NCBI GenBank assembly: GCA_030525795.1 | Contig: JAUNEB010000001.1 | Coordinates: forward strand, 92,565-156,564 | Origin: Aerococcaceae bacterium | Lineage (GTDB): Bacteria; Bacillota; Bacilli; Lactobacillales; Aerococcaceae | DNA: 64,000 nt | Direction: 5' to 3' | Shown here: positions 7,976-16,437 of the stretch, piece after piece | How positions within the stretch are numbered: position 1 is the first letter of the stretch | How the letters are laid out: each line of letters opens with the position of its first letter | The notes under the pieces: generated by a model | The model's input: only the letters and a program-made list of their open reading frames with translations | Database searches by the model: none | What the model was told of the DNA's origin: nothing | Made by a program: the position numbers and the translations under genes

Positions 7976-9705
7976 TGATTCGACGTATTATTCCTTATTT
8001 TTCAAAGTATAAAAAATATCCCGTGTACGCTTTTTTGGCGATTTTTGTGGAAGTTGTATGTGAAGTCATGCAACCTGTCTTGATGACGCGTATTATTGAT
8101 GAAGGGATTCCGAATCGAGATATTGCGCTCATTACACGTCAAGGATTGCTTATGTGCGGGTTGGCGCTAGTGTCGCTGACGGCGGGAATATGCGGCGCCA
8201 AGTTTGCAGCGAAAGCTTCAACGGGTGTGGCATCTGAATTGCGCTATGCCGAAATGGAAAAAATCCAACAATTATCCTTCCATAATATGGATTATTTTTC
8301 GAATGCATCGCTCATTACGCGCTTGTCTAGTGACGTGACCAACATTCAAAATACAGGTGTTATGAGTTTGCGTATTTTGTCGCGTGCGCCGTTAATGTTG
8401 ATGATGGCTGTCTTTTTTGCAATCAATATTAATGCGGAGTTGTCGTTAGTGTTTTTAGTGGCGGTGCCTGTGTTGGCGTTGGTGTTAGCACTTATTGTGC
8501 AAACGGCGTTTCCGCGTTTTCATAAAATGCAACAAGCAACGGACCGCTTAAACCGTACGTTGCAAGAAAACTTTATTGGCGTTCGCGTCGTCAAGTCATT
8601 CGTGCGCGAACAACTTGAAAAAGACAAATTCAATCAAGAAAATACGAATTTTAGAGAGCGTGCGCTCCACGCGATGAATGTCGTCATTTTCAATATGCCG
8701 ATGATGCAGTTGACGATTTACGGCTGTATGTTAGCGGTCATGTGGTTTGGCGGGCGTTTCGTCATGAACGGCGTTATGATGACAGGTGAATTAATTAGTT
8801 TCATTTCATATATTACGCAAATTATGATGTCGTTGATGATGTTGTCCTTCGTATTTGTAATGTTGACGATGACCAAAGCGTCTGCAGAACGTATTTTTGA
8901 AGTGATTGATGTCGATATTGACGTTAAAGAAGCGCCTGATGCGCAACCCGTTGACGCGATTAGTGGTGATGTCGCCTTTGAAAATGTTCATTTTTCATAC
9001 GGGAAAGACCAATCAGAAGAAGTCTTGAGCAATATTAGCTTTTATGTGCGTTCGGGGCAAGTGCTCGGCATTATTGGCGCGACAGGTTCAGGCAAAACGT
9101 CGCTCGTCCAACTCATTCCGCGTTTGTATGACACTACAAAGGGAACGGTTTATGTTGGCGGACGCGATGTTAAAACCTATCGTTTTGAAGATTTAAGACA
9201 ACACGTTTCCATGGTATTACAAAAAAACACCTTATTTACAGGGACGATTCGTGACAATTTGCGCTGGGGCAACGAAAATGCAACCGATGAAGAGTTGATT
9301 CAAGCGGCAAAATATGCACAAGCGCACGATTTTATTATGAGTTTCCCTGAGGGGTACGACACCAAAATTGAACAAGGTGGTAACAATTTGTCAGGCGGGC
9401 AAAAGCAGCGCTTATGTATTGCGCGCGCGATGGTGCGCAAACCAGCGGTACTTATTTTGGATGATTCGACATCTGCGGTCGATACGGCAACCGACTCTGC
9501 GATTCGTGATGCGTTTTTCAACCATTTGCCGAATACAACGGTTATCATTATCGCGCAACGCATTTCGTCCATTCAGGGCGCAGACCAAATTTTAGTGCTA
9601 GATGATGGCAAAATCAATGGCATTGGCACGCACGAAACGTTAATGACAGACAACGCTATTTATCGCAGTATTTATGAAACACAAACGAAAGGGGCTGATG
9701 CGTAA
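7975..9705 (+). CDS. Heterodimeric ABC multidrug exporter, subunit with degenerate site
   Basis: The 576-residue half-transporter has an N-terminal six-helix membrane domain (about 15-310) and an ATPase domain. Motifs are Walker A GATGSGKTS (about 366-374), signature LSGGQKQR, Walker B LILDDSTSAVD and the switch region IIIAQRISSI. The residue after the Walker B Asp is Asp rather than the catalytic Glu, and the H-loop His is Gln, so this subunit contributes the Walker side of a non-hydrolytic site, as in BmrC/EfrC/TM287-type exporters. Its TAATG junctions on both sides show tight coupling with the regulator and the partner subunit. Confidence 0.92.
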   Translation: MIRRIIPYFSKYKKYPVYAFLAIFVEVVCEVMQPVLMTRIIDEGIPNRDIALITRQGLLMCGLALVSLTAGICGAKFAAKASTGVASELRYAEMEKIQQLSFHNMDYFSNASLITRLSSDVTNIQNTGVMSLRILSRAPLMLMMAVFFAININAELSLVFLVAVPVLALVLALIVQTAFPRFHKMQQATDRLNRTLQENFIGVRVVKSFVREQLEKDKFNQENTNFRERALHAMNVVIFNMPMMQLTIYGCMLAVMWFGGRFVMNGVMMTGELISFISYITQIMMSLMMLSFVFVMLTMTKASAERIFEVIDVDIDVKEAPDAQPVDAISGDVAFENVHFSYGKDQSEEVLSNISFYVRSGQVLGIIGATGSGKTSLVQLIPRLYDTTKGTVYVGGRDVKTYRFEDLRQHVSMVLQKNTLFTGTIRDNLRWGNENATDEELIQAAKYAQAHDFIMSFPEGYDTKIEQGGNNLSGGQKQRLCIARAMVRKPAVLILDDSTSAVDTATDSAIRDAFFNHLPNTTVIIIAQRISSIQGADQILVLDDGKINGIGTHETLMTDNAIYRSIYETQTKGADA

Positions 9706-11507
9706 TGAGTCAAAAAACAGCACGTCGCCCACAAAATATGAAACAAACGCTCGGCTTTTTGATGCAATATTTGTGGAAAAGTCGCTGGACACTTGCTTTA
9801 GTTGTCGTCTTGCTTATTTTGAGTACGGTTGCGGGAATTGCGGGCGTCTACTTAATTCGTCCGCTCATCAATGACTTTATCGCAACGAAAGATGTGGCCG
9901 GATTAGGACGAATGCTTTTCTGGCTTGCGCTCATTTATGTGGTCGGGACAATGGCAACGTATTGGTCGAGCTATTTTATGATTCATATCGGGCAAAAAAC
10001 GATTGAAACTTTACGACGCGATTTGTTTGCGCACATGCAAACTTTACCTGTTAACTATTTTGATACGAATACGCATGGCGACTTGATGTCGCGTTTTACG
10101 AACGATTTTGAGAGCATTCAAAACATGTTTAACAACAGTTTTTCAGCAATTTTGACGTCTACACTGCAAATTATTTTGACGTTCACGATGATGTTGCTGC
10201 TGTCTCCATGGTTGACGTTGCTCGTCGTTTTCATGGTTGGATTCATGGCATTTCTCGTCAAAAAACTCGGCGGAAAGTCAGCTGTCTTTTTTGGCGCACA
10301 ACAAAAAAATATGGGCTTGCTTAACGGATTTGTGGAAGAGCACATTGAAGGACAAAAAGTTGTCAAAGTATTCAGCCACGAAAAACGCGTCATGAATGAA
10401 TTTGAAACCTTAAATGAGGAGTTGCGTGTAGCCGCGAATCGCGCGCAGTTTTATGCAATGATGTTGTTCCCCGTTTTGGGCAATATTAGTTACATTAACT
10501 ACGCATTGACCGCAACACTTGGCGGATTGCTCGTCATCAATGGTTATATGGACGTTGGCGCGCTCGCTTCATTTTTGCAATATTCAAGAACATTCACGCA
10601 ACCTTTGGCGCAAATGTCGCAACAAGTCAACGTCATGTTAGCTGCTTTAGCAGGGGCAGAACGTATTTTTGCGATTATTCAAACGCCATCCGAAGTTGAC
10701 GAAGGTACGGTCACGCTCGAAAAATTGAGCAATCGCGAGTGGTTTTGGGTTAAAGGGCAAGAGCGTATTCCCGTTGTTGGCAACATTCAACTTGAAGGGG
10801 TGCATTTTGGGTATCAACCAGATGTGCCGATTTTGAAAGATATTCATGTTTGGGCAAAACCTGGTTTGAAAGTCGCGTTCGTCGGTGCCACGGGCGCAGG
10901 CAAAACGACGATTACGAACTTAATCAATCGTTTTTACGAAATTGATTCAGGCACGATTACTTTTGACGGCATTTCTGTAGCCGATATTAAAAAAGCCGAC
11001 TTACGTCAAACGATTTCTGTTGTTTTGCAAGACACGCATCTTTTTACGGGGACCATTGCTGACAATATTCGTTATGGCCGATTAGATGCAAGCGACGATG
11101 AAGTAGTCAACGCAGCTAAGTTAGCGAACGCGCACAGCTTTATCAAACGCTTGCCGCAAGGCTACCAAACCGAAATCACAGGCGACGGCGAAGGACTTTC
11201 ACAAGGACAACGCCAATTATTAGCCATTGCGCGTGCGACGGTTGCCAATCCGCGAGTGCTGATTTTGGATGAGGCGACGAGTTCGATTGACTCGCACACC
11301 GAAACGCTCATCAGCAAAGGCATGGATCAGCTCATGTACGGCAGAACCTCGTTCGTCATTGCGCACAGATTATCTACCATTCGCAACGCCGATGTCATCA
11401 TGGTCATGGAAAAAGGCCAAATTATTGAACGCGGTGACCATCAAACCTTAATGGAAAAACGCGGCACGTACTACAAATTATACACAGGCCAAATCGAATT
11501 AGACTAA
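9705..11507 (+). CDS. Heterodimeric ABC multidrug exporter, catalytically competent subunit
   Basis: The 600-residue half-transporter has a six-helix membrane domain (about 25-335), an ATPase domain with Walker A GATGAGKTT (about 393-401), Walker B LILDEATSSID with the catalytic Glu, and H-loop VIAHRLSTI. Its signature is LSQGQRQL instead of LSGGQ. Because each ATP site combines one subunit's Walker motifs with the partner's signature, the altered LSQGQ falls in the degenerate site of the preceding subunit. This asymmetry matches the BmrCD/EfrCD/TM287-288 exporter class. Substrate probably a hydrophobic drug or lipid-like compound; unproven. Confidence 0.92.
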   Translation: MSQKTARRPQNMKQTLGFLMQYLWKSRWTLALVVVLLILSTVAGIAGVYLIRPLINDFIATKDVAGLGRMLFWLALIYVVGTMATYWSSYFMIHIGQKTIETLRRDLFAHMQTLPVNYFDTNTHGDLMSRFTNDFESIQNMFNNSFSAILTSTLQIILTFTMMLLLSPWLTLLVVFMVGFMAFLVKKLGGKSAVFFGAQQKNMGLLNGFVEEHIEGQKVVKVFSHEKRVMNEFETLNEELRVAANRAQFYAMMLFPVLGNISYINYALTATLGGLLVINGYMDVGALASFLQYSRTFTQPLAQMSQQVNVMLAALAGAERIFAIIQTPSEVDEGTVTLEKLSNREWFWVKGQERIPVVGNIQLEGVHFGYQPDVPILKDIHVWAKPGLKVAFVGATGAGKTTITNLINRFYEIDSGTITFDGISVADIKKADLRQTISVVLQDTHLFTGTIADNIRYGRLDASDDEVVNAAKLANAHSFIKRLPQGYQTEITGDGEGLSQGQRQLLAIARATVANPRVLILDEATSSIDSHTETLISKGMDQLMYGRTSFVIAHRLSTIRNADVIMVMEKGQIIERGDHQTLMEKRGTYYKLYTGQIELD

Positions 11508-11513
11508 CCAAAC

Positions 11514-11548
11514 AAATCCCCACGCAACAGCGGTTGCGCGGGGATTTT
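11514..11548. terminator. Bidirectional terminator
   Basis: Long arms AATCCCCaCGCAACA... and ...GGTTGCGcGGGGATTT with a very short loop and T-run close the ABC exporter operon and the convergent gene at 11551. Confidence 0.85.
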
Positions 11549-11550
11549 GC

Positions 11551-11922
11551 TTATTCCATTGCCAAAATAATGCCTTTACTTGCCAAGTTGTCTAAACATT
11601 CTTGCAAATAAGACGCATCGTGCTCCGAATAAATAGGGCGTGTGAAGGGGATTTCAACGACTGTTTCATAAGGTGCGCAACTTTTGCCGCGATGATGCGG
11701 ATTATACCATGCAATATCAGGTGTGTAGCCGCGCCGTTTCATTTCGTCCATAATCAACACATGATATTTAAACAATTTGTACGGATCGTAGTCGAACACA
11801 TAATTGACAGTTGCATGCGGTTTGCCCCAACCGTTGCCGCGTAGTGCCGCACACTCACGATGTTGCCCCAACAGTTGTTGTCTCGGCAGTTTTTCGATTA
11901 ACTTTTCGTGCCATAAACGCAT
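11551..11922 (-). CDS. Pyrimidine dimer DNA glycosylase-like protein (TIGR02328 / Pyr_excise type)
   Basis: The 123-residue protein begins [29 protein letters not shown] and contains [27 protein letters not shown]. This is the pattern of the conserved family annotated as pyrimidine-dimer glycosylase/endonuclease V-related (PF03013), related to T4 DenV. In DenV the N-terminal amine and nearby Arg/Glu residues do the chemistry; here Arg2, His22, Arg23 and Glu24 are in comparable places, but I cannot verify activity. Start 11922 has AAAGGGTG nine bases upstream. It is divergent from nox and has its own promoter. Confidence 0.75.
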   Translation of the reverse strand: MRLWHEKLIEKLPRQQLLGQHRECAALRGNGWGKPHATVNYVFDYDPYKLFKYHVLIMDEMKRRGYTPDIAWYNPHHRGKSCAPYETVVEIPFTRPIYSEHDASYLQECLDNLASKGIILAME

Positions 11923-11962
11923 GATGATATCACCCTTTCATTATCAGTTTATCGTGCTAGTT

Positions 11963-11991
11963 ATTATAAAATGAAAGCAACCATTTCACAA
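11963..11991 (-). promoter_or_regulatory. Promoter of the glycosylase-like gene
   Basis: On the minus strand TTGTGA (11986-11991) and TATAAT (11963-11968) are 17 bases apart, about 40 bases before the start codon. Confidence 0.6.
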
Positions 11992-12048
11992 ACAATTTGC
12001 CTATCAATAATTACTTCTCAAAAAGTTAATGTGAATAGCGCGCTCCTG

Positions 12049-12077
12049 TTGAAAACGCTCTACAAATATGCTACAAT
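12049..12077 (+). promoter_or_regulatory. Promoter of nox
   Basis: TTGAAA (12049-12054) and TACAAT (12072-12077) with a 17-base spacer, about 60 bases before the nox start codon. Confidence 0.7.
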
Positions 12078-12138
12078 ACTCCCGAGACCATTTATCTCAA
12101 AAAATAATGTCTATACAAGAAAGGCAGGAATTTTTCAA

Positions 12139-13509
12139 ATGAGTAAAATCGTAGTAGTGGGTGCAAACCACGCAGGAACAGCATGTATCAACACAATGTT
12201 AGGCAATTATGGCAAAGACAACGAAATCGTTGTATTCGACCAAAACTCTAACATCTCATTCTTAGGATGCGGAATGGCATTATGGATTGGTAAACAAATT
12301 GCAGGTGCAGAAGGCTTGTTCTACTCTAACAAAGAAAAATTAGAAGCAGCTGGCGCTAAAGTTTACATGAATTCTCCAGTAGATTTCGTAGACTACGACA
12401 AAAAAGAAGTACACGTTACTTTAGAAAACGGCGAAAAACACGTAGAATCTTATGACAAGTTAATTTTTGCGACAGGCTCACAACCAATTATCCCACCAAT
12501 CAAAGGTGTCGAATTAGTAGAAGGCACACGCGAATTCAAAGCAACATTAGAAAACTTACAATTCGTTAAATTATACCAAAACTCAGCAGAAGTCATCGAA
12601 AAATTAGAAAATCCAGACATCAAACGCGTAGCAGTAGTCGGCGCAGGATATATCGGCGTTGAATTAGCAGAAGCGTTCGAACGTTTAGGCAAAGAAGTAA
12701 CTTTAGTTGACATCGCAAACACAAGTTTAGGTGGCTACTATGACCCAGAATTCACAGATTTAATGAACAAAAACTTGGAAGAACACGGCATCAAGTTAGC
12801 TTACGGCCAAACTGTTCAAGCAGTAGAAGGCGATGGTAAAGTAGAACGCTTAGTCACTGACAAAGAAACATTCGACGTAGACATGGTTATCTTGGCAGTT
12901 GGCTTCCGTCCAAACACAGCTTTAGGTAACGGCAAAATCGAATTGTTCCGTAACGGTGCGTTCCTTGTTAACAAAAAACAAGAAACAAGCATTCCAGATG
13001 TTTATGCAATCGGTGACTGCGCAACGGTATATGACAACTCAATCAATGACACAAACTACATTGCTTTAGCTACAAATGCAGTTCGTTCAGGAATTGTCGG
13101 TGCGCACAACGCATGCGGCACAGAATTAGAATCCATCGGCGTTCAAGGCTCAAACGGTATCGCTATCTATGACTTGAAGATGGTTTCAACTGGTTTAACA
13201 TTAGAAAAAGCAAAACGCGCTGGTTATAATGCAGTTGCAACAGACTTCTCTGACTTACAAAAACCAGAATTCATGGAACACGACAACCACGAAGTCAAAT
13301 TACGCATCGTTTACGACAAAGACACACGCGTCGTATTAGGTGCGCAAATGGCATCTAAAGAAGACATGTCAATGGGAATTCACATGTTCTCATTAGCAAT
13401 CCAAGAAAAAGTAACGATCGAACGCTTAGCGTTATTAGACATCTTCTTCTTGCCACACTTCAACAAACCATACAACTACATTACAATGGCAGCTATTACA
13501 GCTGAATAA
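12139..13509 (+). CDS. nox: NADH oxidase (water-forming type, FAD-dependent)
   Basis: The 456-residue protein is a pyridine-nucleotide-disulfide oxidoreductase of the Nox/CoA-disulfide reductase group. It has an FAD-binding motif at 5-14 ([10 protein letters not shown]), the single redox-active Cys44 in [12 protein letters not shown], an NAD motif [17 protein letters not shown] (about 161-177) and the FAD motif [10 protein letters not shown] (about 285-294). Nox regenerates NAD+ by reducing oxygen to water in fermentative lactic acid bacteria. The start at 12139 aligns with the family N-terminus [14 protein letters not shown]; the upstream in-frame extension to 11971 covers the promoter and is not coding. 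Codons look biased, as in highly expressed genes. Monocistronic. Confidence 0.93.
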   Translation: MSKIVVVGANHAGTACINTMLGNYGKDNEIVVFDQNSNISFLGCGMALWIGKQIAGAEGLFYSNKEKLEAAGAKVYMNSPVDFVDYDKKEVHVTLENGEKHVESYDKLIFATGSQPIIPPIKGVELVEGTREFKATLENLQFVKLYQNSAEVIEKLENPDIKRVAVVGAGYIGVELAEAFERLGKEVTLVDIANTSLGGYYDPEFTDLMNKNLEEHGIKLAYGQTVQAVEGDGKVERLVTDKETFDVDMVILAVGFRPNTALGNGKIELFRNGAFLVNKKQETSIPDVYAIGDCATVYDNSINDTNYIALATNAVRSGIVGAHNACGTELESIGVQGSNGIAIYDLKMVSTGLTLEKAKRAGYNAVATDFSDLQKPEFMEHDNHEVKLRIVYDKDTRVVLGAQMASKEDMSMGIHMFSLAIQEKVTIERLALLDIFFLPHFNKPYNYITMAAITAE

Positions 13510-13515
13510 TGCTTT

Positions 13516-13554
13516 TATGCGTGAATTGTTATAGCGACAATTCGCGCATTTTTT
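13516..13554 (+). terminator. Terminator of nox
   Basis: Arms TGCGtGAATTGT (13518-13529) and ACAATTCgCGCA (13537-13548), 7-base loop, T-run following. Confidence 0.85.
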
Positions 13555-13564
13555 GCAAAAAAAC

Positions 13565-13593
13565 TTGCAAACATTGGCAATCAGGCGTATAAT
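13565..13593 (+). promoter_or_regulatory. Promoter of dps
   Basis: TTGCAA (13565-13570) and TATAAT (13588-13593) with a 17-base spacer. Confidence 0.75.
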
Positions 13594-13602
13594 AAAATTA
13601 TC

Positions 13603-13617
13603 GATAATCATTCTAAA
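13603..13617 (+). promoter_or_regulatory. Fur/PerR-like box in the dps leader
   Basis: The 15-mer CGATAATCATTCTAA matches the 7-1-7 Fur-family consensus (TGATAAT-N-ATTATCA) at 11 of 14 fixed positions. It lies just downstream of the -10, where a bound repressor would block initiation. The overlapping palindrome ATTATCGATAAT (13597-13608) and a 14-base direct repeat (13591-13604 and 13616-13629) sit in the same region. PerR control of dps is well known in Firmicutes; the assignment here is inference. Confidence 0.5.
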
Positions 13618-13656
13618 TAAAATTATCGAAAAACTACTTGAAAAGGAGCATCATTG

Positions 13657-14088
13657 ATGAATAAATTTGACTTATTAAACGAATTAACCGCTAATTTAGG
13701 CGTACTTTACATTAAATTGCACCAACACCATTTTTATGTGACGGGGCCATGCTTTGTGGAGTATCACGAATATTTTGAAGAATTGTACAATGAAGTACAT
13801 GGGCATTTGGATGAAGTTGCTGAACGCAATATCATGATGGGCGGCCAACCAGTGTCAACATTGGGCGAATTTTTGCAGTTGGCGACTATCCAAGAAGCGC
13901 CTTACACCGCAAAAAAATCTTGGAAAGAGATGTTAGCAGAAACGTTGGCAGACTTCCAAACCATTGTGTCCATCCTCGAAAAAGGCATCGGTGCCGACTT
14001 TGTGGACGAAGTAACGGAAGACGTCTTAATCGGCATGAAAGCTTACTACGACAAGCAAATGTGGATGATTAGCGCGACATTAGCTTAA
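13657..14088 (+). CDS. dps: Dps-family ferritin-like DNA-protecting protein
   Basis: The 143-residue protein carries the Dps pattern: KLHQHHFYVTGPCFVEYHEYFEELYNEVHGHLDEVAERNIMMGG. The ferroxidase ligands from adjacent subunits are present (first His in LHQHH, His in EYHEYF, Asp and Glu in HLDEVAER); the usual Trp after the second His is Phe. Dps dodecamers oxidise and store iron, protecting DNA from hydrogen peroxide. ATG 13657 is preferred over TTG 13654 because AAAAGGAG is 8 bases upstream. The gene is monocistronic, between two terminators. Confidence 0.88.
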   Translation: MNKFDLLNELTANLGVLYIKLHQHHFYVTGPCFVEYHEYFEELYNEVHGHLDEVAERNIMMGGQPVSTLGEFLQLATIQEAPYTAKKSWKEMLAETLADFQTIVSILEKGIGADFVDEVTEDVLIGMKAYYDKQMWMISATLA

Positions 14089-14092
14089 TAAG

Positions 14093-14127
14093 AAAGTGGG
14101 GAATCTTAGGATTTCTCACTTTTTTTG
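14093..14127 (+). terminator. Terminator of dps
   Basis: Arms AAAGTGGGGAATC and GATTTCTCACTTT pair with G-U wobbles around a TTAG loop, followed by seven T. Its T-run abuts the first operator of the next cassette. Confidence 0.75.
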
Positions 14128-14189
14128 TAAAGTTAGCTTGACAAAATGTGTAAAGCGAGCTATACTTTTTGTGTAAAATAAACTTTACA
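14126..14189 (+). promoter_or_regulatory. Promoter embedded in three tandem operator-like palindromes
   Basis: Three related 18-base imperfect palindromes of the form TGTAAAG-N4-CTTTACA start at 14126, 14149 and 14172, exactly 23 bases apart. The third is the best (TGTAAA-N6-TTTACA). The promoter TTGACA (14138-14143) / TATACT (14161-14166), 17-base spacer, falls inside the first and second. The outer repeats also form a perfect 12-base inverted pair TTTTGTAAAGTT / AACTTTACAAAA (14123-14134, 14181-14192). This suggests strong cooperative autorepression by the Xre product. Confidence 0.75.
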
Positions 14190-14201
14190 AAAGGAGGACG
14201 C

Positions 14202-14423
14202 ATGAAAACATTCATCAAAGCATTGCGTGCAGAAAAGCGCATTTCGCAAGAAGAATTGGCTAAAGCCGTCAAAGTGACGCGGCAGACGATTATTAGTTTA
14301 GAGCAAGAACGCTACACGGCGTCATTAGTGCTTGCTTATCGTATTGCGCGTTATTTTGGCAAACAAATAGAAGATGTGTTTGATTTTAGTGAGGAGGAAA
14401 ACAATGAGTCCAGAACAATTTAG
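14202..14423 (+). CDS. Xre/Cro-family HTH regulator
   Basis: The 73-residue protein is a single helix-turn-helix domain: [56 protein letters not shown]. It belongs to the short YozG/YgzD-like group of Xre regulators that often precede a gene for a small membrane protein. Start 14202 follows AAAGGAGG; an upstream in-frame start at 14169 lies within the operator and is rejected. It overlaps the next gene by 20 bases, so both are cotranscribed. It likely binds the three palindromes over its promoter. Confidence 0.88.
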   Translation: MKTFIKALRAEKRISQEELAKAVKVTRQTIISLEQERYTASLVLAYRIARYFGKQIEDVFDFSEEENNESRTI

Positions 14424-14841
14424 AAAGCATTTAACCAAAAAAATCTTATGGTGTCGCGTATCGGCAGGGCTATTAACAGTTGTAAGTCTTGTAGTAGGGT
14501 TTCAGCTGAAAAATAGTCATGATTTGGCGCGTGGATATGTTACAGGATTGGCGCTTGTTGCTGCAGTGATGAGTTTGGTAGAGCAACACCGCATTCAACA
14601 AGCCTTGCGCAATCCGCAACAATTCGAAGCCTATTACATTGAACAAACCGATGAGCGCAAAGGCTATCTCCAACAAAAAGTTGCAAGCACAACGTATTAT
14701 GCGAATGCTATTTTGTTGGAAGTGGCGATGTTGATTGCTATCTTTATTAACCACGATGTTTTCTTGGCGTTGTTTGCGTTAGTAATGGTGCAAGCTTTTT
14801 GCAAAGTGGTCATCAAAAAATATTATGCCACCAAATATTGA
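14404..14841 (+). CDS. Small multi-pass membrane protein paired with the Xre regulator
   Basis: The 145-residue protein has four predicted membrane segments: about 15-37, 48-64, 98-116 and 118-137, with charged linkers between. No catalytic motif is seen. AGGAGG precedes ATG 14404. Regulator plus small membrane-protein cassettes of this layout are common in Firmicutes and are usually of unknown function; some act in envelope stress or immunity to toxins. The pairing and overlap suggest the regulator controls the amount of this protein. Confidence 0.78.
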   Translation: MSPEQFRKHLTKKILWCRVSAGLLTVVSLVVGFQLKNSHDLARGYVTGLALVAAVMSLVEQHRIQQALRNPQQFEAYYIEQTDERKGYLQQKVASTTYYANAILLEVAMLIAIFINHDVFLALFALVMVQAFCKVVIKKYYATKY

Positions 14842-14845
14842 ATAG

Positions 14846-14880
14846 AGAACTTCAATGGCTTGCCGTTGAAGTTCTTTGTT
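14846..14880 (+). terminator. Terminator after the Xre cassette
   Basis: Nine-base arms GAACTTCAA and TTGAAGTTC with a 10-base loop, followed by a weak T-run (TTTGTTAATTT). Confidence 0.65.
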
Positions 14881-14957
14881 AATTTGCGCGTAATTAGTTT
14901 AATTTTCAGCATTTTTGTGGTAAGGTGGAGAAGAGAAAATGTTAAAGGAGGGACACT

Positions 14958-15935
14958 ATGTTTGAGCAAACATTGACGATTACGAATCCAGATTGGTTGA
15001 TTGCGTTATTGGGCAATCATGACAAGCATATTCGCTTAATTGAGGAACATTTTGCGGTGGAAATTTACCATCGAGGCGAAATGTTGAGCATTGCAGGCGA
15101 CGATGAAGCAGAAGTGGCGACAGTGGCGCAGCTCATCAAGGAGCTGTTGCACTTATTGGAACATCATATTACGCCGCATGTGATGGATATTATGACCGCA
15201 ATCAAAATGGCGAAAAACCAAACGTTGGATTATTTCTTTAATTTGTATGAAGAAGTCATTGGGCGTTCGGCTGAAGGGCGTCCAATTCGCGCCAAAAACT
15301 TTGGGCAACTGCAGTACATTCGCGCCATTGAAAAGCAAGATGTTGTTTTTGGGGTAGGACCTGCGGGAACGGGGAAAACTTTTTTGGCGGTAGTGTTAGC
15401 TGTTCAGGCGTTGCGCGAAGGGCGCGTCAAACGGATTATTTTGACGAGGCCCGCTGTTGAAGCTGGCGAAAGTTTAGGATTTTTGCCGGGCGATTTGAAA
15501 GAAAAAGTCGATCCGTATTTGCGTCCGATTTATGATGCGCTGTACACGATTTATGGACGCGAGCAAGCAGACCGCATGATGGAGCGCGGCATTATTGAAG
15601 TGGCGCCACTTGCGTATATGCGTGGGCGAACGCTCGACGACGCGTTTGTCATCTTGGATGAGGCGCAAAACACGACGATTGCCCAAATGAAAATGTTTCT
15701 CACGCGGTTGGGCTTTGGCTCAAAAATGGTCATCAACGGCGATAAAACACAAATTGACTTACCAAAAGGTGTCAAATCGGGGTTGATTGATGCCATTCAT
15801 AAGTTGCAAGCTGTTTCGCGTATTCAATTCGTGACATTTGACGAGTTTGATGTCGTGCGTCATCCTGTAGTGTCCGATATTATTAAGGCGTATAGCCGTC
15901 CAATTTTAGAAGAGGAGAATGAAAATGTTAATTGA
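14958..15935 (+). CDS. phoH: PhoH-family ATPase
   Basis: The 325-residue protein has an N-terminal KH-like region (about 1-110) and a PhoH P-loop ATPase domain with Walker A GVGPAGTGKTFLA (about 133-145) and the DEAQN Walker B (VILDEAQNTTIAQMKMFLTR). PhoH/YbeZ proteins are thought to act in RNA metabolism with YbeY, whose gene follows and overlaps by 11 bases. The start has AAAGGAGGG upstream. It leads the conserved phoH-ybeY-dgkA-era-recO operon. Confidence 0.93.
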   Translation: MFEQTLTITNPDWLIALLGNHDKHIRLIEEHFAVEIYHRGEMLSIAGDDEAEVATVAQLIKELLHLLEHHITPHVMDIMTAIKMAKNQTLDYFFNLYEEVIGRSAEGRPIRAKNFGQLQYIRAIEKQDVVFGVGPAGTGKTFLAVVLAVQALREGRVKRIILTRPAVEAGESLGFLPGDLKEKVDPYLRPIYDALYTIYGREQADRMMERGIIEVAPLAYMRGRTLDDAFVILDEAQNTTIAQMKMFLTRLGFGSKMVINGDKTQIDLPKGVKSGLIDAIHKLQAVSRIQFVTFDEFDVVRHPVVSDIIKAYSRPILEEENENVN

Positions 15936-16437
15936 AATGATTGATGATGCAAGCTATTTGAGTGCAGAACAACACACTTTAATTCAAGGGGTCATTCAAA
16001 CAGCGACCGAGATGTTAGGGTTAGGCGACGGAATTGAAGTCGATATTTCGCTAGTATCGGACGAGGAAATTCAAGCGTTGAACCGTGATTATCGTCAGTT
16101 AGATAAGCCGACAGATGTGTTGAGTTTTGCGTTGGAAGAAGTGACGAGCGAGTTTGATATTGATTTTGAAGCGCTTGTCGGTGACGATGAGGATGGCGAC
16201 GATGATTGGGAAGAATTGGAAGATTTTGACCGTCATTTGGGCGATATTATCATTTCGTATCCGCGAGCAGTCGCGCAAGCGGAAGAATACGGGCATTCTT
16301 TGGAACGTGAGTTAGCCTTTTTGGCGGTGCATGGCTTTTTGCATTTGAATGGCTACGATCATCAAACGGAAGAAGAAGCGCAAGCAATGTTCGCCCTTCA
16401 AGAAAAGGTGTTGGCACAATATGGGCTTACACGCTAA
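15925..16437 (+). CDS. ybeY: Endoribonuclease YbeY (16S rRNA maturation factor)
   Basis: The 170-residue protein ends with the zinc-binding signature HGFLHLNGYDH (H-x3-H-x5-H). Before it lies NRDYRQLDKPTDVLSFAL, also diagnostic. YbeY acts in 16S rRNA 3' processing and ribosome quality control. An acidic insert (GDDEDGDDDWEELEDFD, about 89-105) extends the family's usual loop, as in other lactic acid bacteria. ATG 15925 is chosen over ATG 15919 because AGAGGAG lies 7 bases before it and touches the other. Confidence 0.93.
   Translation: MLIEMIDDASYLSAEQHTLIQGVIQTATEMLGLGDGIEVDISLVSDEEIQALNRDYRQLDKPTDVLSFALEEVTSEFDIDFEALVGDDEDGDDDWEELEDFDRHLGDIIISYPRAVAQAEEYGHSLERELAFLAVHGFLHLNGYDHQTEEEAQAMFALQEKVLAQYGLTR

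Noticed and set aside
11984-12035. Rex operator at nox
   Set aside because: Only isolated TTCACAA and TGTGAA half-sites are present; no full TTGTGAA-N4-TTCACAA palindrome.
11971-12138. 56-codon N-terminal extension of nox
   Set aside because: It covers the nox promoter, has no ribosome site, and the family N-terminus begins exactly at 12139.
13591-13629. CRISPR-like or tandem repeat array at dps
   Set aside because: Only two copies of a 14-mer 25 bases apart; regulatory sites explain them better.
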